Assembly (NCBI RefSeq): GCF_019613955.1 | Contig: NZ_CP080443.1 | Span: forward strand, 1,612,001 to 1,676,000 | Origin: Chryseobacterium sp. LJ668 | Lineage (GTDB): Bacteria > Bacteroidota > Bacteroidia > Flavobacteriales > Weeksellaceae | Reading direction: 5' to 3' | DNA length: 64,000 bases | Shown here: one piece after another, positions 33,725 to 42,407 of the stretch | Layout of the letters: each line of letters begins with the position of its first letter | How positions within the stretch are numbered: the first letter of the stretch is position 1 | Position numbers and translations under genes: made by a program | Notes under the pieces: model-generated | Databases searched by the model: none | The model's input: only the letters and a program-made list of their open reading frames with translations | Told to the model about the DNA's origin: nothing

Positions 33725-34489
33725 ATGAATATTTCAGCTTACATTTTAGACTATCTGAAACAATTTCGGACTGTTACAGTACCGAACTTTGGAGTATTTT
33801 CTCTGGAAAATTCTAAAGCAGTCATCAACTCAGAAAACGGAAGTATTCTTCCGCCGTCCACAAAAATTGCATTTCACTCAGATTATCAGGTTTTTTCTGA
33901 TGATTTGGCGAGGTTTATAAGCAATCAGAAGGCAATTTCAAAAGAAGCGGCAGATAATGAATTGCAGATTCAGACCGATTTTTGGAAGAAAAAACTTCAG
34001 GCCGAGCAGGTTCTGGAAATTCAGAATCTCGGGACAATTTTTATCGAAGACGGGCAGCTTCATTTTAAAGGAAACCGACTGGAATCTGATCATCCTGATT
34101 TTTATGGGTTAGAAGAGATTCATTTTTCAGACATCAACCGCGGAGAAACTTTAGAAAGTCCTCAAAATAATGAACAAGATTATCAATTCAACAAATCAAT
34201 ACTTTGGATTTTCCTTTTTATCGTTCCGGTACTAGGAATGCTCTACTTGGCATACACACAGCAGGAACTTATTTTTGGAAACAAATCTTTCGATTCTCTT
34301 TCTGCAAAGACAAAAACGAAAAGAATCGAAGAGAAAATTCCTGTAAAAATAGATTCTGCACAATTGAAAAGAGCAGACTCTGTGAAAGCTTTTAAAATAG
34401 ATTCTTTACGAAAAGACTCTATCAGCAAAAAAGCTGTGAAAACCTGGAAACCCAAGTACAAAAAAAGAAAATCAAGATGGCAAAAATAA
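33725..34489 (+). CDS. membrane-anchored HU/CCDC81-like domain protein
   Basis: A 254-residue protein. Residues 1 to about 115 resemble the tandem prokaryotic HU (CCDC81-like) domains found in Bacteroidota: MNISAYILDYLKQFRTVTVPNFG and EIQNLGTIFIEDGQLHFKGN. A single membrane helix follows (about residues 157-177, ILWIFLFIVPVLGMLYLAY) and then a very basic tail (KPKYKKRKSRWQK). So an HU-type domain, normally DNA-binding or at least HU-folded, is on the cytoplasmic side and a charged tail outside. Related proteins often carry a SPOR domain at the C-terminus; none is seen here. It overlaps the thioesterase gene by 13 nt. Confidence 0.7.
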   Translation: MNISAYILDYLKQFRTVTVPNFGVFSLENSKAVINSENGSILPPSTKIAFHSDYQVFSDDLARFISNQKAISKEAADNELQIQTDFWKKKLQAEQVLEIQNLGTIFIEDGQLHFKGNRLESDHPDFYGLEEIHFSDINRGETLESPQNNEQDYQFNKSILWIFLFIVPVLGMLYLAYTQQELIFGNKSFDSLSAKTKTKRIEEKIPVKIDSAQLKRADSVKAFKIDSLRKDSISKKAVKTWKPKYKKRKSRWQK

Positions 34490-34998
34490 AAAAAGCGTCA
34501 GAATCTCTTACGATTATGACCAATATCGTGCTTCCCAATGATACCAATCAGCTAAGAAACCTTTTCGGAGGAGAATTGCTTGCAAGAATGGATCGTTGTG
34601 CGTCCATCTCAGCAACTAGACATTGTGAAAGAAGAGTGGTAACGGCATCTGTAAACCATGTTTCATTTGACCACCCCATTCCGGAAGGAGGTATCGTTGT
34701 GATGGAATCTAAAGTTTCTCGGGCATTTTCTACTTCAATGGAGATTTATGTGGATGTATGGCTAGACGATCCCATCAATCATAAAAAAATACAGACCAAT
34801 AAAGGAATTTACACTTTCGTAGCGGTAGATGAATTCAACAGGCCTATTCCCATTCCTCAGATGGAGCCGGAAACAGAGCTTGAAATTGAAAGGTTTGACG
34901 CTGCTTTACGAAGAAAAGAACTTTCGTTGATTCTTTCAGGAAGAATGAAGCCATCCGACTCTGTGGAGCTTAAAAAGCTTTTTCAGGATCCTTCTTAA
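34477..34998 (+). CDS. acyl-CoA thioesterase (hotdog fold)
   Basis: A 173-residue hotdog-fold enzyme of the YciA/BACH type that hydrolyses acyl-CoA to free acid and CoA. The signature is clear: NQLRNLFGGELLARMDRCA with the catalytic Asp in ARMD, then RRVVTASVNHVSFDHPIPEG. The start overlaps the preceding gene by 13 nt in another frame, which implies coupled translation. The C-terminal 40 residues are charged and probably helical. Confidence 0.92.
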   Translation: MAKIKKASESLTIMTNIVLPNDTNQLRNLFGGELLARMDRCASISATRHCERRVVTASVNHVSFDHPIPEGGIVVMESKVSRAFSTSMEIYVDVWLDDPINHKKIQTNKGIYTFVAVDEFNRPIPIPQMEPETELEIERFDAALRRKELSLILSGRMKPSDSVELKKLFQDPS

Positions 34999-35022
34999 AA
35001 TATAGCATAAGCATTCTGTTGT

Positions 35023-35976
35023 ATGAAGATTCTCCTTTTAGATAAAAATCATCCGCTCATCACTGAGCAGCTTTTAGCCAAAAATTTTATTTTGGATACA
35101 GATTTTACATCTTCTTATAATGAAGTTTGCGAAAAAATTGAAGAGTATGAGGGAGTTATTATTAGAAGCAGAATTCCATTAGATAAAAACTTTTTAGAAA
35201 AAGCAAAAAATCTGAAATTCATCGCAAGAGTAGGAGCCGGAATGGAAAATATTGATATTCCTATTGCTGAAAAGTTGGGGATTCAATTAATTAATTCTCC
35301 GGAAGGAAATAGAGATTCTGTGGCAGAACATGTTGTCGGAATGCTTCTGATTTTAATGAACCGACTTTTCATCGCGTCCAACGAAGTAAAAAACGGAATC
35401 TGGCTACGTGAAGAAAACCGTGGTGATGAATTATTAGGAAAAACAGTTGGCATTATCGGTTATGGAAACATGGGAAAGGCTACTGCAAAAAGACTTTCGG
35501 GTTTTGGTTGTAAAGTGATTTTTCATGATATTCTTGCAAATCTTTCTGATGAATTTGCAACGCAGGTTTCATTAGAAGAATTAAAAGATAAGGCTGAGGT
35601 TTTGAGTCTGCATATTCCTTTGACGGATTCAACAAATTATTTAGTAGATGCTGAATTTATTTCTGAGATGAAAAATGACTTCTATTTGGTCAATACCGCA
35701 AGAGGAAAGAATGTTGATACAAGAAGTCTTGTTGAAGCTTTAAAATCCGGGAAGATCAAAGGTGCTTGTTTGGATGTTTTAGAATACGAAAAAGCATCTT
35801 TTGAAAATCTGGATGCCGCAACTTCGCTTAACACAAGTGAAAATGGAGTTCTACAATATCTTTTAAACTCAGAAAAAGCCATTGTAACACCGCATATAGC
35901 AGGTTGGACACATCAGAGCAAAGAAAAACTGGCACAGGTAATTGTTGATAAAATTGTGGCTTCGTTCTCACATTAA
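35023..35976 (+). CDS. D-2-hydroxyacid dehydrogenase / phosphoglycerate dehydrogenase-like
   Basis: A 317-residue NAD-dependent D-2-hydroxyacid dehydrogenase. The Rossmann motif is VGIIGYGNMGKATAKRL (about residues 140-156); the catalytic Arg lies in NTARGKNVD, the Glu near DVLEYEKA and the His in VTPHIAGWT. It lacks the ACT domain of long SerA, so it may be a short phosphoglycerate dehydrogenase (serine pathway) or another hydroxyacid dehydrogenase. No other serine gene lies next to it. Confidence 0.88.
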   Translation: MKILLLDKNHPLITEQLLAKNFILDTDFTSSYNEVCEKIEEYEGVIIRSRIPLDKNFLEKAKNLKFIARVGAGMENIDIPIAEKLGIQLINSPEGNRDSVAEHVVGMLLILMNRLFIASNEVKNGIWLREENRGDELLGKTVGIIGYGNMGKATAKRLSGFGCKVIFHDILANLSDEFATQVSLEELKDKAEVLSLHIPLTDSTNYLVDAEFISEMKNDFYLVNTARGKNVDTRSLVEALKSGKIKGACLDVLEYEKASFENLDAATSLNTSENGVLQYLLNSEKAIVTPHIAGWTHQSKEKLAQVIVDKIVASFSH

Positions 35977-36069
35977 TTGTCTGTAATTATGTTAAATAAT
36001 TCATAATTTGAACACTTTTTTCAGGATTCATTTTGAGTTTTATTAAATTGCCACTCATTTTTGAAACCC

Positions 36070-37332
36070 ATGAAGAAGTTTACTTTTGTACTCGTTGCAA
36101 CCTTATTTTTATTCTTTTTTTCCTGTAAAAACAAATCTGAAAACAAAGATTTTCTCACAGAGAATAGTACAGATCTTCCAAATTACAGTAATGTAGATCT
36201 GGGGAAAGTGTTTTCACCACAAGACGGTATTCTTTCAAATAAAGATTTTATCATTAATTATATAGACCAATATTATAAAAAAGTATGGGAGGGAAGTGAT
36301 CTCAGTGGCGGACTCTTAGTTGCAAAAGGGAACGATATTTTGTTTGAAAACTACAGAGGTTTTGGAAGAGAAGGTAAGCAGATGCCAATTGATAAAAACA
36401 CACCTTTGCATGTTGCATCAGTTTCTAAAACATTAACAGCAATGGCAATGCTGAAACTGGTAGAGGCAGGAAAAATAAAATTATCAGATCATTTAACACA
36501 GTTTTTTCCGGGATTTCCTTATCCGAATGTTACTGTCCAGACTTTATTAGATCAAAGAAGCGGACTTCCTAAGTACGAATATTTTATAACAAAAATTCAA
36601 CCGGCTCCGGCAGAACTGTCAAAAAAGTACATCACCAATCATGATATTCTGAATATGATTATCAAATATAAACCCGAATTGGCAAGAGATACCGACACGG
36701 GTTTTATGTACTGTAATACCAACTTTGCTCTTTTGGCCTTGCTAATCGAGAAAGTAACGAAAACTCCTTTTCCTCAAGCAATGCAGGAAATGATTTTCAC
36801 ACCGTTAAAAATGAAAAATAGTTTTATTTTTCAGGAGAAAGACGTCATTACGGCAGCGCAGTCTTTTTATTATGGTGGGAATAGACTTTATCCTTTAGAC
36901 CGTTTAGACCTGATTTACGGAGATAAAAATGTATACACAACCCCAAGAGATCTTTTCAGTTTCTCTAAAGCCATGTATTCAAAAGATTTTTTGAAGCCTG
37001 AATTGATGCAGATGGTTTTTGCACCCTACAGTAATGAAAAAGCAGGACAGAATAATTACGGATTAGGATTCAGGATGAAAATTTTTGATAACGGTGAGAA
37101 ATTAACGTATCATAACGGTTGGTGGCATGGTACAAACTCTGTTTTTGCCCACCTTTTAAAATCAAAAGTGACGATCGTTGCAATTGGCAATAAATATTCG
37201 GGAAAAGTATATTCTGCATTAGCACTTTCGGGACTGTTTGAAGATTTTCCACCTCAGAAAGATAAGCTTAATCATATCATGAATGATAATAAAGATACAT
37301 TAAAAACCGGAACCGAGGTTTTTGGAGAATAA
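36070..37332 (+). CDS. serine hydrolase lipoprotein (class C beta-lactamase-like)
   Basis: A 420-residue lipoprotein: signal MKKFTFVLVATLFLFFFSC with the lipidated Cys at residue 19. The start is the ATG at 36070, not the in-frame TTG three codons upstream. The domain is that of penicillin-binding-protein/beta-lactamase class C: SxxK motif VASVSKT (about residue 117), YxN-type motif MYCNTNF (about residue 215), and HNGWWHG near the C-terminus as the third motif. Such proteins are usually esterases or D-amino peptidases, not true beta-lactamases. It has the element CATTTTTG just before the start. Confidence 0.88.
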   Translation: MKKFTFVLVATLFLFFFSCKNKSENKDFLTENSTDLPNYSNVDLGKVFSPQDGILSNKDFIINYIDQYYKKVWEGSDLSGGLLVAKGNDILFENYRGFGREGKQMPIDKNTPLHVASVSKTLTAMAMLKLVEAGKIKLSDHLTQFFPGFPYPNVTVQTLLDQRSGLPKYEYFITKIQPAPAELSKKYITNHDILNMIIKYKPELARDTDTGFMYCNTNFALLALLIEKVTKTPFPQAMQEMIFTPLKMKNSFIFQEKDVITAAQSFYYGGNRLYPLDRLDLIYGDKNVYTTPRDLFSFSKAMYSKDFLKPELMQMVFAPYSNEKAGQNNYGLGFRMKIFDNGEKLTYHNGWWHGTNSVFAHLLKSKVTIVAIGNKYSGKVYSALALSGLFEDFPPQKDKLNHIMNDNKDTLKTGTEVFGE

Positions 37333-37336
37333 TGTT

Positions 37337-37344
37337 TATTTTTG
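37337..37344 (+). promoter_or_regulatory. -7 element TATTTTTG before the Ig-like lipoprotein
   Basis: It lies 13 nt before the ATG at 37358 and just after the stop of the serine hydrolase gene, so the lipoprotein may have its own promoter as well as read-through. Confidence 0.45.
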
Positions 37345-37357
37345 CTTAAATATATTC

Positions 37358-39118
37358 ATGAAAAGATTTCTTCTCTTATTCATTATCGGTATTCTTGCGC
37401 ATTCGTGTGCAAGAGTAGGCTCACCAGTTGGAGGTCCGAAGGATACTTTAGCACCGAAATTTTTAAGTTCAAATATTGATACAACCCGTGTAAATGTAAA
37501 AACAGATATCAAAGAACTGCGGATTGATTTTGATGAATATATCACACTGAAAGATATCAACAAAAACTTAATTATCTCCCCGCCAATCAAGAATATCAAA
37601 AGAATCCTGCCTTCCAATATTGCCAATAGATATCTGATTATTCAATGGACAGATACGCTTCAGGCCAATACCACCTACAATTTTAACTTCGGAAATGCCA
37701 TCGTTGACAATAGTGAGTCTAATGTTTTAAGATATTTTAATTTTGCTTTTTCTACTGGAGAAAAACTGGATGATCTGTACGTAAGTGGTGATGTGAAAGA
37801 TGCTTTAGCCATAAAAAAAGAAAATAGCAGCGAAAATAAGATGGTGGTAGGATTGTACCAACTAAAAGATACCATCAATTACAGGCAGAAGCCTTATTAT
37901 ATAACAAGAGTTGATGATGATGGCTATTTTGAGCTCAATTATCTCTCACCCGGAAAGTATAAAATTGTAGCATTTGATGATGAGAATGAAAACTCAATCT
38001 TCGATGCCGGCAAAGAAAAAATAGGTTTCAGAAAAGACACCGTGAATATTGAAAAATCAATTTCCGGTTTGAATATAAAATTATATCCCACAAAAAGACC
38101 TTTTAAAAAGCCTGAATTGAAAGAGTTTCCCGGTGGTATTCTGATGGCTTTTGAAGGAAATCCTACCGATGTTAAAGTCTTTTCTAAAAACGAGAAACTG
38201 CAGGATATTAAAGTAACACATACCCCAAAATCAGATTCTGTGAAGATTTGGTTTGATGCCGTGAAAAGCAATGTGGGTCAGACGGTAACCGAAAATCTTA
38301 AATTCGGCTATGAAGCTGACGGTAAAAAAGACTCCACTTCTGTTTTTTATAAGTACAATGCTAAAAACGCGATGGATATCAACAGTGATAACGGCGGAAA
38401 TATGCTTCCTCCCAATACAGATTTTAAAATTACGTCTAACTATTTTGTTGATAAGATTAATCCGGAAAAATGGGTTTTAAAAAGCGACAGCTTAACAACT
38501 CAAAATTTTACAGCAAAAATTTCAGAGACAAATCCTTATCAGATATTGATCAGTTCAGACTTTATTGCAGGAAAAAAATATCAGTTGACAATTCCGAAAG
38601 AAACAGTTTCTTCTTTCTATGCTAAAAGCACGCAGTCAAAAAGGTTTGATTTTGAAGCTGATAAAATTGAAAACTATGGAAGTTTAACATTTAATTTGAC
38701 TAATGCCCCATCTTCAAAATATTGGATTCAGCTACTCGATGCTTCTGAAAAAGCGGTTTATCAAAAGTATACGAGTGGAAGCACGGTTGTGTTTAATGTT
38801 GTAAAACCGGGTGAATACATTGTAAAAATATTAGTTGATAATAATGGTAATAAGCATTGGGATGAAGCTGATTTTGTAAATCAGACTTTTGCAGAAGACT
38901 CCTACCTTTACTATAAAATGGTGATCGCAAGACCTCTCTGGGAATCTAAAGAAGATTGGGATTTAAATGATAAAAGGGTTTTTGACGGAATTAAAGCAAC
39001 AAAACCTGCAACAAAGGATGAGGAGCAAATACCAACAAACATCAATAAGAACAATATTACACCAGGTAACAGCAACCGTACAAGATTGAATGAAACACCC
39101 CGCCCATTAACCCGATAA
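37358..39118 (+). CDS. Ig-like (Big_5) domain lipoprotein
   Basis: A 586-residue lipoprotein. The ATG at 37358 gives the signal MKRFLLLFIIGILAHSC; the TTG at 37322 in the same frame is not a likely start. The mature N-terminus ARVGSPVGGPKDTLAPKF is typical of a Bacteroidota lipoprotein family that has a bacterial Ig-like domain (Big_5) directly after it (IDFDEYITLKDI, NTTYNFNFGNAIVD). Further beta domains follow, including a carboxypeptidase-regulatory-like YKIVAFDDENENSIFDAGKE. The function is not known; a role at the cell surface is likely. It overlaps the next gene at TAATG. Confidence 0.85.
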   Translation: MKRFLLLFIIGILAHSCARVGSPVGGPKDTLAPKFLSSNIDTTRVNVKTDIKELRIDFDEYITLKDINKNLIISPPIKNIKRILPSNIANRYLIIQWTDTLQANTTYNFNFGNAIVDNSESNVLRYFNFAFSTGEKLDDLYVSGDVKDALAIKKENSSENKMVVGLYQLKDTINYRQKPYYITRVDDDGYFELNYLSPGKYKIVAFDDENENSIFDAGKEKIGFRKDTVNIEKSISGLNIKLYPTKRPFKKPELKEFPGGILMAFEGNPTDVKVFSKNEKLQDIKVTHTPKSDSVKIWFDAVKSNVGQTVTENLKFGYEADGKKDSTSVFYKYNAKNAMDINSDNGGNMLPPNTDFKITSNYFVDKINPEKWVLKSDSLTTQNFTAKISETNPYQILISSDFIAGKKYQLTIPKETVSSFYAKSTQSKRFDFEADKIENYGSLTFNLTNAPSSKYWIQLLDASEKAVYQKYTSGSTVVFNVVKPGEYIVKILVDNNGNKHWDEADFVNQTFAEDSYLYYKMVIARPLWESKEDWDLNDKRVFDGIKATKPATKDEEQIPTNINKNNITPGNSNRTRLNETPRPLTR

Positions 39119-39576
39119 TGAAAACGTTTAAAAAAATAATTTTCTGGGTTCTGGTGTCCTTTGCATTGATTCAGTTTGTACCAACCGACAAAACCAATAA
39201 GCCCATTGATAAGAAAGTCAATTTTATTGATGTAAAAAAATCACCGCCGAAAGTTGTGACTTTACTAAAGAACGCTTGTTATGACTGTCATTCAAATGAG
39301 ACAGTATATCCGAAGTACGCTTATATCGCCCCTTTTTCATGGTCTGTGAAAGATCACGTTAACGAAGGTAGGGAACATCTTAATTTTTCTTTGTGGAATA
39401 GCTACAATAAAGATTTAAAAGAAAGTATGCTTACAAAAACGGTACAGACTCTTGAGAATAAATCGATGCCATTGCCGGCGTATATTATTTATCACGAAGA
39501 TGCCAATTTAACCGATGTGGAAAGGGGTGTTTTGAGTAATTATTTTAAAGAAATTTTGAAATCTAAATCTTATTAG
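39118..39576 (+). CDS. haem-binding domain protein (monohaem CxxCH)
   Basis: A 152-residue protein with one N-terminal membrane anchor (IIFWVLVSFALIQFV) and a periplasmic domain with a single CYDCHS haem c motif (about residue 59) followed by YPKYAYIAPFSWSVKDHV and NFSLWNSY, the signature of the Haem_bd family of Bacteroidota. It may serve in periplasmic electron transfer. The start overlaps the preceding stop (TAATG), so the two genes are coupled. Confidence 0.88.
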   Translation: MKTFKKIIFWVLVSFALIQFVPTDKTNKPIDKKVNFIDVKKSPPKVVTLLKNACYDCHSNETVYPKYAYIAPFSWSVKDHVNEGREHLNFSLWNSYNKDLKESMLTKTVQTLENKSMPLPAYIIYHEDANLTDVERGVLSNYFKEILKSKSY

Positions 39577-39585
39577 ATATAAATA

Positions 39586-39617
39586 AATTCCCAAACATTA
39601 TAAAATGCTTGGGAATT
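39586..39617. terminator. bidirectional hairpin between convergent genes
   Basis: AATTCCCAA and TTGGGAATT form a 9-bp stem, with an inner CATT/AATG pairing. It separates the haem-binding protein from the minus-strand Nudix gene. It has no strong T-tract. Confidence 0.65.
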
Positions 39618-39629
39618 GAATATAATAAC

Positions 39630-40145
39630 TTAAAATGTTTTTAAATATTCTTTAAAAAATATTTTTTGCGAATCAAAAGCAAGTTCATCCAAATTCATTT
39701 CTTTAACTGGAATCCATTGAACTTCTGATATTTCTGAAAGTTCGATTTTCACCTCAAATTTTTCTGAAACACGGTATTCAAAAAATAAATCAATGGTATT
39801 GTAATCAATTTCTTTGTATTGATAAATATTGGGCAGACTGGTGAGATACTTTAGGTTTTCAACATTTATTTCAAGCTGCAGTTCCTCAAAAAGTTCTCGT
39901 TTACATGTTTTTTCTGCGCTTTCTTTTGGATCTACAAAACCGCCTGCAAGATCAAGCTTTCCCTTTTTAGGTTCCTGATTTCTTCTCGTAAGATATATTT
40001 CATCACCACAGCGGATTACTACTGCAACGGCGCCTGCAACATTATTGTATAACCTGAAATTGCAATTGGGACAGCTCCATTTTTTTTCGCCGTCCCAATT
40101 CAATGATTCTTTGCCGCAACTTGGACAAAATTTCAATATTTTCAT
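39630..40145 (-). CDS. Nudix hydrolase with N-terminal zinc ribbon
   Basis: A 171-residue hydrolase of a nucleoside-diphosphate-linked substrate. The N-terminus has a zinc ribbon (FCPSCGKE...WSCPNC, residues 6-30), as in NudC-like and related proteins. The Nudix box is GGFVDPKESAEK followed by RELFEEL (about residues 68-88), which fits G-x5-E-x7-RE-x2-EE. The substrate is unknown. Its start overlaps the end of xerD by 4 nt. Confidence 0.9.
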   Translation of the reverse strand: MKILKFCPSCGKESLNWDGEKKWSCPNCNFRLYNNVAGAVAVVIRCGDEIYLTRRNQEPKKGKLDLAGGFVDPKESAEKTCKRELFEELQLEINVENLKYLTSLPNIYQYKEIDYNTIDLFFEYRVSEKFEVKIELSEISEVQWIPVKEMNLDELAFDSQKIFFKEYLKTF

Positions 40146-41059
40146 TCAATAATTTTAGCCTTATTTCTCGGATGGAATGTTAAGATTACATCACGAAGCT
40201 CTTCGGTTTTCAGATGGGTATAAACTTCAGTTGTGGTAATGCTTGAATGTCCCAGCATTTCCTGAATAAAACGAAGATCTGCACCATTCTGCAAAAGATG
40301 GGTCGCAAACGAATGCCTGAATGTATGTGGCGATATTTTTTTGCTTACTCCGGCTTTGTCTGTAAGTTCTTTAATGATAATAAATACAATTACTCTAGAC
40401 ATTGATGTGCCTCTGCTATTCAGAAACAAAGTGTCTTCATATTTTTTATTTATTTTTATCGAAGAACGCACTTCTTTTATATAAGCTAAAAGTAAATCTG
40501 CGGTATATTCAGCTAAAGGTACAAAACGGGTTTTGTTTCCTTTACCAACTATCTTGATATAATTTTCTTTAAAATTGATATTAGATATTTTGATATCAAT
40601 CAGTTCAGACACGCGCAATCCGCATCCATATAAGACTTCAATAATGCAGTGATTTCTTTTGCCAAGATCTGAATTTTGGTCTATGGCATCGATAATTTTA
40701 GTGATATCAGAAAGACTTAAAGTATCCGGAAGATACAGACCTAATTTCGGGCCTTCCAGTAATGCTGAAGGATTATCATCACGAATCTCATCTTCCAGAA
40801 GGAATCTGAAAAATGCTTTTATAGATGAAATCCATCTCGCTTGTGATCTTTCGCTGAATTTTTGTTTAGAAAGAGTGAAGATATACTCTTGAAGATTTTC
40901 GTAGGCAATTACATCTGGTCCTACATTATCAAGATCTTCCTCTGCGTAATCTTTTAGTTTTTTGATGTCGCGCACGTAAGCGTCGAGTGTGTTTTCTGAA
41001 AAATTTCTCTCAAACCTTAGAAACATTTCGAAATCTTTAATTTTTTCATCCCAAGTCAT
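40142..41059 (-). CDS. xerD: tyrosine recombinase XerD
   Basis: A 305-residue tyrosine recombinase. The N-terminal SAM-like domain (FLRFERNFSENTLDAYVRDIKKL) is followed by the catalytic domain with the R-H-R-H-Y set: Arg in GCGLRVSELI, HTFRHSFATH, GHSSITTTEVYTH. With its partner it resolves chromosome dimers at dif. It sits in a housekeeping operon, without transposon features, so a chromosomal XerD is the right reading. It starts 16 nt after the dCMP-deaminase-like gene. Confidence 0.93.
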   Translation of the reverse strand: MTWDEKIKDFEMFLRFERNFSENTLDAYVRDIKKLKDYAEEDLDNVGPDVIAYENLQEYIFTLSKQKFSERSQARWISSIKAFFRFLLEDEIRDDNPSALLEGPKLGLYLPDTLSLSDITKIIDAIDQNSDLGKRNHCIIEVLYGCGLRVSELIDIKISNINFKENYIKIVGKGNKTRFVPLAEYTADLLLAYIKEVRSSIKINKKYEDTLFLNSRGTSMSRVIVFIIIKELTDKAGVSKKISPHTFRHSFATHLLQNGADLRFIQEMLGHSSITTTEVYTHLKTEELRDVILTFHPRNKAKIIE

Positions 41060-41075
41060 TGTGTTGTGTTTTTTT

Positions 41076-41507
41076 TTAAATTTTTAATTCATTCTCGGAA
41101 ACCTGTATTATTTCAATTCCGTGTTTTTTTAAAAATGATATTCCTTCATTATCAGAATAAGCATTGATGAACACGAGTTTTTCAATTCCTGCCTGTAGTA
41201 TCAGCTTACTGCAATCTTTACAGGGTGAGAGCGTAAGATATAAAGTTGCTCCTCTTGCTGATTGCGTTGATCCGGCTAGTTTTAAAATCGCATTTGCTTC
41301 TGCGTGCAGGACGTACCAGTGAGTTTGCCCGTTTTCGTCTTCACAGCAGTTTTCTGATCCAGAGGGAGTGCCATTATAACCATCTGAAATAATCATCCTA
41401 TCTTTTACGATAAGAGCTCCTACTTGTTTCCTTTCACAGTAGGAAAGTTTTGCCCATTCGAGGGCCATTTTAAGATAAGCTTTGTCAAACTTATTATACT
41501 CCTGCAT
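41076..41507 (-). CDS. dCMP/cytidine deaminase family protein
   Basis: A 143-residue zinc-dependent deaminase. The zinc site is HAEANAIL (catalytic Glu) and PCKDCSKLI, the pattern of the deoxycytidylate deaminase family, and the N-terminal CERKQVGALIVKD is typical. It likely deaminates dCMP to dUMP for thymidylate synthesis. It lies between the enoyl-CoA hydratase and xerD genes with short gaps. Confidence 0.92.
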   Translation of the reverse strand: MQEYNKFDKAYLKMALEWAKLSYCERKQVGALIVKDRMIISDGYNGTPSGSENCCEDENGQTHWYVLHAEANAILKLAGSTQSARGATLYLTLSPCKDCSKLILQAGIEKLVFINAYSDNEGISFLKKHGIEIIQVSENELKI

Positions 41508-41539
41508 CCGTTTTTTCGAAATAATTTGTGATATGATAT

Positions 41540-42307
41540 TTAGAAGTTAGGCTTTCTTTTTTCAATGAAAGCTGAAACTCCTTCTTTTTTATCGTCCATT
41601 TCAAAAAGCTCTCCGAAATATTTGATCTCGGTTTCAAAGCCTTCATCTGTGTCAGATAGATTGGTGGCATGTATTGCTTTAGAAATTGCCATTGGAGAAT
41701 TGTTTGCTATGATCTTAGCTAACTCTTTTGTTTTTGTTAACAATTCTTCAATTGGGTAAACTTCATTTACCAGGCCTATTTCTTTTGCTTTTTGTGCAGA
41801 AATCATTTTAGCTGAGAAAATCATCTCATTTGCTAATCCTTTTCCTACCAATTTTGGAAGTCTTTGCGTACCTCCATATCCGGGAATTAATCCTAAGGTG
41901 ACTTCCGGAAGACCAAGTTTAGCATTTTCTGATGCATATCTGATATGGCAAGACATTGCCAATTCTAAACCTCCTCCTAACGCAAAACCATTTATCGCAG
42001 CAATTACTGGCTTAGATAAATTTTCAATTTTATTAAAAAGAAAACTGTGGCCTTTTCTTGCTAACTCTTCAGCTTTTTCCCGATTAAAATCACTGAATTC
42101 TTTGATGTCGGCTCCTGCTACAAAGGATTTTTCTCCACTTCCTGTCAATATAATAACTCGTACTTCACGATCAGACCCTAGCTTATCTAACGCAGAACTG
42201 ATTTCTATTATTGTCTGTGCATTAAGTGCATTTAGACTTTCAGGTCTGTTAATTGTGATGATTGCAATCCTGTCTTCCGTGTTTATTATTATATTCTCGT
42301 AACTCAT
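41540..42307 (-). CDS. enoyl-CoA hydratase/isomerase
   Basis: A 255-residue crotonase-fold enzyme. The oxyanion-hole residues appear in AGADIKEF (about residue 66) and GFALGGGLELAMSCHIRYA (about residue 107), and the catalytic Glu region is GLPEVTLGLIPGYGGTQRLP. It likely hydrates enoyl-CoA in fatty-acid or branched-chain acid breakdown. It begins the minus-strand operon that continues with the deaminase, xerD and Nudix genes. Confidence 0.93.
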   Translation of the reverse strand: MSYENIIINTEDRIAIITINRPESLNALNAQTIIEISSALDKLGSDREVRVIILTGSGEKSFVAGADIKEFSDFNREKAEELARKGHSFLFNKIENLSKPVIAAINGFALGGGLELAMSCHIRYASENAKLGLPEVTLGLIPGYGGTQRLPKLVGKGLANEMIFSAKMISAQKAKEIGLVNEVYPIEELLTKTKELAKIIANNSPMAISKAIHATNLSDTDEGFETEIKYFGELFEMDDKKEGVSAFIEKRKPNF

Positions 42308-42356
42308 TTACCGTCTATATCTTTAATAACCTGCAAATTAAAAAAAAATTTGCATA

Positions 42357-42389
42357 AAAAAGGGAAAAAAAATATTTTTTTCCCTTTTT
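42357..42389 (-). terminator. terminator after catalase
   Basis: AAAAAGGGAAAAAAA and TTTTTTTCCCTTTTT form a nearly perfect palindrome with poly-T on the minus strand side, between the catalase stop and the enoyl-CoA hydratase start. Confidence 0.75.
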
Positions 42390-42407
42390 AGTTTATTTTT
42401 TAAAAAT

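Noticed and set aside
36070..37332. True beta-lactamase resistance gene
   Set aside because: The SxxK and other motifs fit the wide serine hydrolase family, and the protein is a lipoprotein without AmpC-specific features; antibiotic hydrolysis cannot be claimed.
40142..41059. Tyrosine recombinase as sign of an integrative element
   Set aside because: It is a XerD-type enzyme in a housekeeping operon, without att repeats, tRNA or mobile cargo nearby.
41898..42302. 134-codon frame antisense to the enoyl-CoA hydratase
   Set aside because: It lies within a gene with clear crotonase motifs; no independent evidence.
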